A stretch of DNA of 64,000 nucleotides from Paraburkholderia antibiotica. GTDB lineage: Bacteria > Pseudomonadota > Gammaproteobacteria > Burkholderiales > Burkholderiaceae. Shown here piece after piece: positions 56,574 through 64,000 of this stretch (position 1 is its first letter; each line of letters starts with the position of its first letter). The notes beneath the pieces are model-generated. The model had not been told where the DNA came from. It made no database searches and saw only the letters and a program-made list of their open reading frames with translations. Where the stretch lies: contig NZ_JABBFZ010000001.1 of NCBI RefSeq assembly GCF_012927125.1, positions 744,001-808,000 on the forward strand, read 5' to 3'. Made by a program: the position numbers and the translations under genes.

Positions 56574-58739
56574 GTGCGCACGATCTATCAGAATGAAGTC
56601 GCCGAATGCGGCTACGCGTGTCTCGCGATGGTGCTGTCGCACCTGGGCCGCGCAACCGAAGTGCGCGAGCTGTCCGCGTTCCGGCCGATCTCGGCGAACG
56701 GGCTCACGTTGATGGACCTGTACGACGTCGCGGCCGAATTCGGTCTCGCGGTGCAGGCGTATCGCTTCGACGTCGGCGATCTGCACGAGGTCGCGCGCGG
56801 CTCGATCATCCACTTCGGCGGCGCGCACTTCGTCGTGTTCGACAAAGTGCGGCGCGGCTACGTGCATATCATCGATCCGGCCAGCGGCCGTCGGCGCGTG
56901 TCGCTCGACACCTTCGCCGCGAACGTGTCCGGCTATCTACTCCAATGCTCGCCGACCCCGCAATTGCCGCGTATCCGCGCGAAATCGGGCGTACCGGCGG
57001 CGCTGGCCCGGGTTCGCGCGAGCAACCCGCAGCTGCTCGCGCAGATCGCGAAGGTGCTGTTCGTCGCGCTCGGCAGTCAGTTCGCGATTCTGGCGATGCC
57101 GTATCTCGGCAATCTCGTGCTCGACTACGTGGTCGCCACCGACAACCTGAATCTGCTGAACCTGCTCGTGCTGACGTTCGCGAGTCTGTTCGCGGTGGGT
57201 GCGTTGAGCCAGTACGTGCAGGCGCGCCTCGTCGAGGTGCTGAACAGCCGCACGCAGATCGGCATGACCGAAGGACTGCTCGGCCATCTGCTGCGCAATC
57301 CGTTGCCGTGGTTCGAGAAGCGCAACGTCGGCGATCTGTTCGCGCGGCTCAAGGCGCAGGACGAGATCAACACCTATGCGACCCGCACCGCGGTGTCGCT
57401 GTACGTCGATATCGCGGTCGGGCTGCTCGCGTTCGCGTTGATGCTGCTGCAAAGCGCGCTGCTGACCGCGGTCGCGGTGGGCATTTTCGCGTTCTACGTG
57501 GCGGTCGCGTTCGCGCTGTTCGTGCGTATGCGCGACACGCACGCGCTGGTGATGGAGCGCTCCGCGCAATGCGACGACGCGTTGATCGAGACGATCCGCG
57601 CGGCTTCGCTGATCAAACTGTCGCAGGGCGAGACGCGTCGTACCGCGCTGTTTATGACGAAGTACCGCGACTTCATCGCCGCGACGCTGAAAAGCAATGA
57701 GCTCGGCAGCCTGCGCGACGCGATCCTGAAGCTCGTCGATTACGCGGACATGATCGTGATCACGTGGCTCGCCGCGCATCTGATGCTGACGGGCGAGATT
57801 TCGGTCGGCGTGTTCTATTCGTTTCTGATCTACAAGTCGCTGCTGTCGGAGCGGCTCGCGCGCTCGATCAACGCGATGTTCGGTTACTTCATGCTGAGCG
57901 TGCCGGTGGCGCGCGTCGACGACATCGTCAAATGCGACAGCGAACGCTATACGCCGCCTGAAGACATGCAGCGCGCGGTCGAGGTGCGCGAGTTCCACGA
58001 CATCTCGATTCGCGGCGTGACGTTCCGCTACGGCGTGTCGGACCAGCCGGTGCTGAAGAATGCGAATCTGGAGATTCGTAAGGGCGACAAGATCGTGATC
58101 ACCGGGCCTTCGGGCAGCGGCAAATCCACGCTGTTCAAGCTGCTCGCGGCGGCCGAGCCGCTGCAGGAAGGGCAGATGATGCTCAACGGCATCGCGTGGC
58201 CGAACCTCACGGTCGACGAAATCCGCCGCCATGCCACGCATATGCGGCAGGGCGACATCATCCTGCACGGCTCGATCGCGGACAACATTTCGCTGTTCGC
58301 GGGCAGCATCGACGAGGCGCGCATTCACCAGCTGCTCGACGAGGTCGGTCTGCTCGACGACGTGATGCGCCTGCCGATGCGCACGCGCACCATCATCAGC
58401 GACACCATCGCCAATATTTCGGCGGGGCAGCGCCAGCGTCTGCTGCTGGCGCGCGCGTTGTACCAGCGGCGCGAACTGCTGCTGCTCGACGAGCCGACCT
58501 CCAACCTCGATCCCGACTCGGTGCGCCGCATCGTCGGCTTGCTGCTGCGGCTCGACTGCACGGTCGTGGTGATTACGCACGACATGTCGCTCGCGGCCGC
58601 GTTCGAGCGACGCTACCGGCTGACCGATGGCGAGCTGGTGCGCGAAGCGGGCGGACAGGCACATGAAGAAGCGAACGCAGAAGTGAACAAAGAAGCAAAC
58701 GCAGCAACCCCCCACGACGTGAGCACCGCCGATGAATAA
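56574..58739 (+). CDS. C39-peptidase ABC exporter
   Basis: A 721-residue bacteriocin-type exporter. Residues 1-130 are a C39 cysteine peptidase: Q6, catalytic C12 (QNEVAECGYACLAMVL), H85 (GGAHFVVFD) and D101 (HIIDPASGRR), the triad that cuts after double-glycine leaders. A six-helix membrane domain (about 160-440) and an ATPase follow, with Walker A GPSGSGKSTLFKLL (K517), signature ISAGQRQR in place of LSGGQ, and Walker B LLLLDEPTSNLD. It starts at GTG 56574. The last 8 bases overlap the TolC-like gene. The double-glycine peptide at 54047 is its obvious candidate substrate. Confidence 0.95.
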   Translation: MRTIYQNEVAECGYACLAMVLSHLGRATEVRELSAFRPISANGLTLMDLYDVAAEFGLAVQAYRFDVGDLHEVARGSIIHFGGAHFVVFDKVRRGYVHIIDPASGRRRVSLDTFAANVSGYLLQCSPTPQLPRIRAKSGVPAALARVRASNPQLLAQIAKVLFVALGSQFAILAMPYLGNLVLDYVVATDNLNLLNLLVLTFASLFAVGALSQYVQARLVEVLNSRTQIGMTEGLLGHLLRNPLPWFEKRNVGDLFARLKAQDEINTYATRTAVSLYVDIAVGLLAFALMLLQSALLTAVAVGIFAFYVAVAFALFVRMRDTHALVMERSAQCDDALIETIRAASLIKLSQGETRRTALFMTKYRDFIAATLKSNELGSLRDAILKLVDYADMIVITWLAAHLMLTGEISVGVFYSFLIYKSLLSERLARSINAMFGYFMLSVPVARVDDIVKCDSERYTPPEDMQRAVEVREFHDISIRGVTFRYGVSDQPVLKNANLEIRKGDKIVITGPSGSGKSTLFKLLAAAEPLQEGQMMLNGIAWPNLTVDEIRRHATHMRQGDIILHGSIADNISLFAGSIDEARIHQLLDEVGLLDDVMRLPMRTRTIISDTIANISAGQRQRLLLARALYQRRELLLLDEPTSNLDPDSVRRIVGLLLRLDCTVVVITHDMSLAAAFERRYRLTDGELVREAGGQAHEEANAEVNKEANAATPHDVSTADE

Positions 58740-60117
58740 GCGCAACCGCATGATGCCGATTCTCGCGGCCTGGTGCGTCGGCGCGGCGCATGTCGCGCAC
58801 GCGGCGCCACTCGATCTGATGACGGTCGTCGATCAGGCGGTCGGCCACGACGCCGATCTCGCCGCGGCCGAAGCCGGCTACGAAGCCGCGAAGCAGGCGG
58901 TGCCGATCGCGCGCGCCGCGCTGCTGCCGAGGCTCGACGGCGGCTGGGGACGCGGCTACAACCGTATCGCCAATCAGGGTTATGTGCCGGTCTCGTACTG
59001 GCAGAGCGGCTGGACCGTGAGCCTGTCGCAGCCGCTGTTCGACTGGGCGCGCTGGAGCAGCTACAAGCAGGCCGATTTCACTGAAGCGCACGGCGCGGTC
59101 GCCTATGCCAGCGCACAGCAGGACACGATTCTGCGCGCCGCGCAGGCGTACTTCGACGAACTGGCCGCCGAGGACGAACTGAAGCGCGCGAACGACTATC
59201 AGGCCGCGATCGGCCAGCAACTCGACGAACTGAACCGCCGCCGCGCGGCCGGCGACGCGACGCTGATCGATCTGCGCGAAGCCGATGCGATCGGCCAGCA
59301 GGCGCAGTTGCAGCAACTCGACGCGACGAGCGCGCTGAATCTGAAGCAGCAGGCACTCGCACTGGTGACGGGGCAGCCGTTCACGCCGCTCGCGCGCCTC
59401 GCCGACACGCCGGTGCGTCCGCGGCTCGATCCCGCCGACGTCGACAGCTGGGTCGGGCAGGCCACCACGCAAGGCTATGCGGTGCAGTTGAAGCAGCTCG
59501 ACTGGCAGATCGCGAAGCTCGACGTCAGCAAGGCGCGCGCCGCGCACTATCCGGTCGTGAACCTGCAGGCCGGCTATACGCCGGCGGGCGCGGCCTCGGG
59601 CTATGCGCGTCCGACCACCACCACGACGGCGATGCTGACCGTCACGATTCCGCTCTTTGCCGGCGGCGAAATCCAGGCGCGTCTGCGCGAATCGTACGCG
59701 CAGCGGGATCAGGCGCAGGACGCGGTCGATTCCGCCGCGCGCCAGGCCGGCGCGTCCGCGCGCGATGCCTATACGCGCTTCACCGCCGGACTCACGCGCG
59801 TCGATCTGCTCGGGCGTCTTACGCAAACTTCGCGCGATGCGCTCGCGGCGACGCGTATCGGCTATCGCGTCGGTAGCCGCACCAGCACCGACGTGCTGCG
59901 CGCGACCGACACGCTGTACACGAACCAGCGTGACCTGCTGCGCGCGCGCTACGACACGATCCTCGCGTTGCTGCAATTGAAGGCGCAGACGGCGGCGTTG
60001 AACATCGACGAAGTGGCGGCGGTGAATTCGCAACTCGCGATTGCCGCGGCGGGGACTTCAGCGCCGGCATCGCAATCCGGCAATAGTGGAACGGTATCGG
60101 TAAAGCCGAAAAAATAA
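58732..60117 (+). CDS. TolC-like outer-membrane channel
   Basis: A 461-residue outer-membrane efflux protein with a signal peptide (MPILAAWCVGAAHVAHAA). Two homologous halves of long helices and barrel strands are seen (SLSQPLFDWARWSSYKQADF, MLTVTIPLFAGGEIQARLRE) with the family end DVLRATDTLYTNQRDLLRAR. It completes the export path with the HlyD-like and ABC proteins. Its ATG overlaps the end of the ABC gene (ATGA-type overlap of 8 bases), implying coupled translation. The C-terminus has a short Ser/Gly tail. Confidence 0.93.
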   Translation: MNKRNRMMPILAAWCVGAAHVAHAAPLDLMTVVDQAVGHDADLAAAEAGYEAAKQAVPIARAALLPRLDGGWGRGYNRIANQGYVPVSYWQSGWTVSLSQPLFDWARWSSYKQADFTEAHGAVAYASAQQDTILRAAQAYFDELAAEDELKRANDYQAAIGQQLDELNRRRAAGDATLIDLREADAIGQQAQLQQLDATSALNLKQQALALVTGQPFTPLARLADTPVRPRLDPADVDSWVGQATTQGYAVQLKQLDWQIAKLDVSKARAAHYPVVNLQAGYTPAGAASGYARPTTTTTAMLTVTIPLFAGGEIQARLRESYAQRDQAQDAVDSAARQAGASARDAYTRFTAGLTRVDLLGRLTQTSRDALAATRIGYRVGSRTSTDVLRATDTLYTNQRDLLRARYDTILALLQLKAQTAALNIDEVAAVNSQLAIAAAGTSAPASQSGNSGTVSVKPKK

Positions 60118-60460
60118 AGCGTCGATAAAACTGCGGAAAAATATTTTTCTGATTATCTTGAAATTAATTCCTATTTTCATTGAAATTATCATTCAATTCA
60201 TGAAATTGTAAATAGGATAAAAGTAAGAAAATTGCCTGGTGGAACCGGTGCTGTCTGAAAAACGACCTGACGTATATAGGACAAAGCTTGATAGGATGGA
60301 TTTCTAGCGAAATGAGAGCGTTAGACCGCATTTGTCGTGAATACTGATATCAATAAAAAAATCGTATATCTAAGAGTCCGGAAATTCGATCTCTGAATTA
60401 AATTCAGCGGGTCTGATTCTTATCGATTATTTTGCGATTTATTAGAATAAGGAATTGATC
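60118..60460. other. AT-rich gap before the polyketide synthase, with a 15-base palindrome
   Basis: 343 AT-rich bases with no frame I can support. I looked for further double-glycine peptides and found none; the longest start-to-stop read is about 11 codons. CTGAATT-A-AATTCAG (60393-60407) is a perfect palindrome 54 bases before the PKS start. AATAAGGA near 60446-60453 is the ribosome site. No T-rich terminator hairpin separates the two genes, so both read-through and a new promoter are possible. Confidence 0.6.

Positions 60461-64000
<3,540 letters not shown>

Noticed and set aside
60118..60460. Further double-glycine peptides in the gap before the PKS
   Set aside because: All ATG frames in the gap stop within about 11 codons and none ends in GG.

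Overview
The window is GC-rich beta-proteobacterial chromosome, most likely Paraburkholderia or Burkholderia. The reasons are the gene order rodZ-ispG-hisS-yfgM-bamB-der-hfq-hflX-hflK-hflC-hisZ-purA, the use of HisZ, the very high G/C at third codon positions, and sequences that read like Burkholderia orthologues. No database search was possible. Family calls rest on motifs, length and context.

Bases 1-45.7 kb are conserved core genome. 1-5.0 kb: end of rodZ, then isoprenoid synthesis (ispG), hisS, the translocon-associated YfgM-like protein and the outer-membrane assembly lipoprotein BamB. 5.5-11.2 kb: der, hfq, hflX, hflK, hflC and a DUF2065 membrane protein (ribosome GTPases, RNA chaperone, FtsH regulators). 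11.5-17 kb: hisZ, purA, a phosphoribosyltransferase and kup. 17.2-24 kb: tex, a Gln/Arg-rich exported protein, a YdcH-like protein, a DinG/YoaA-type helicase and an Ala-rich lipoprotein. 24.3-35.1 kb: a JmjC oxygenase, an SlyD-like isomerase, a metallophosphoesterase overlapping mutS, lplT, suhB, trmJ and cysE. 35.3-45.5 kb: lpxH, two cyclophilins, a TPR protein, cysS, an AlkA-type glycosylase with a histone-like tail, accA, tilS and lysC. tRNA-Ser(GCU) follows at 45.63 kb.

After the tRNA the character changes. Intergenic DNA becomes strongly AT-rich (46.44-46.91, 47.55-47.80, 53.86-54.05 and 60.12-60.46 kb) and the genes are accessory. First comes an RcsB-like response regulator and a chaperone-usher pilus locus: major pilin, chaperone, usher, small secreted protein, tip adhesin.

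The most interesting part is 53.9 kb to the right edge. A 47-residue Cys/Ser/Thr/Gly-rich peptide with a double-glycine leader lies behind its own promoter and is followed by a strong hairpin. After it come an LpxL-like acyltransferase that seems to lack the usual catalytic acidic residue, a complete C39-peptidase type I export system (HlyD-like, peptidase-ABC, TolC-like), and the first 1180 residues of a type I polyketide synthase (KS-AT-DH, cut by the window end). I infer a peptide-secretion system possibly coupled to acyl/polyketide chemistry, such as a lipidated or polyketide-modified secreted peptide. I do not recognise it as a described system.
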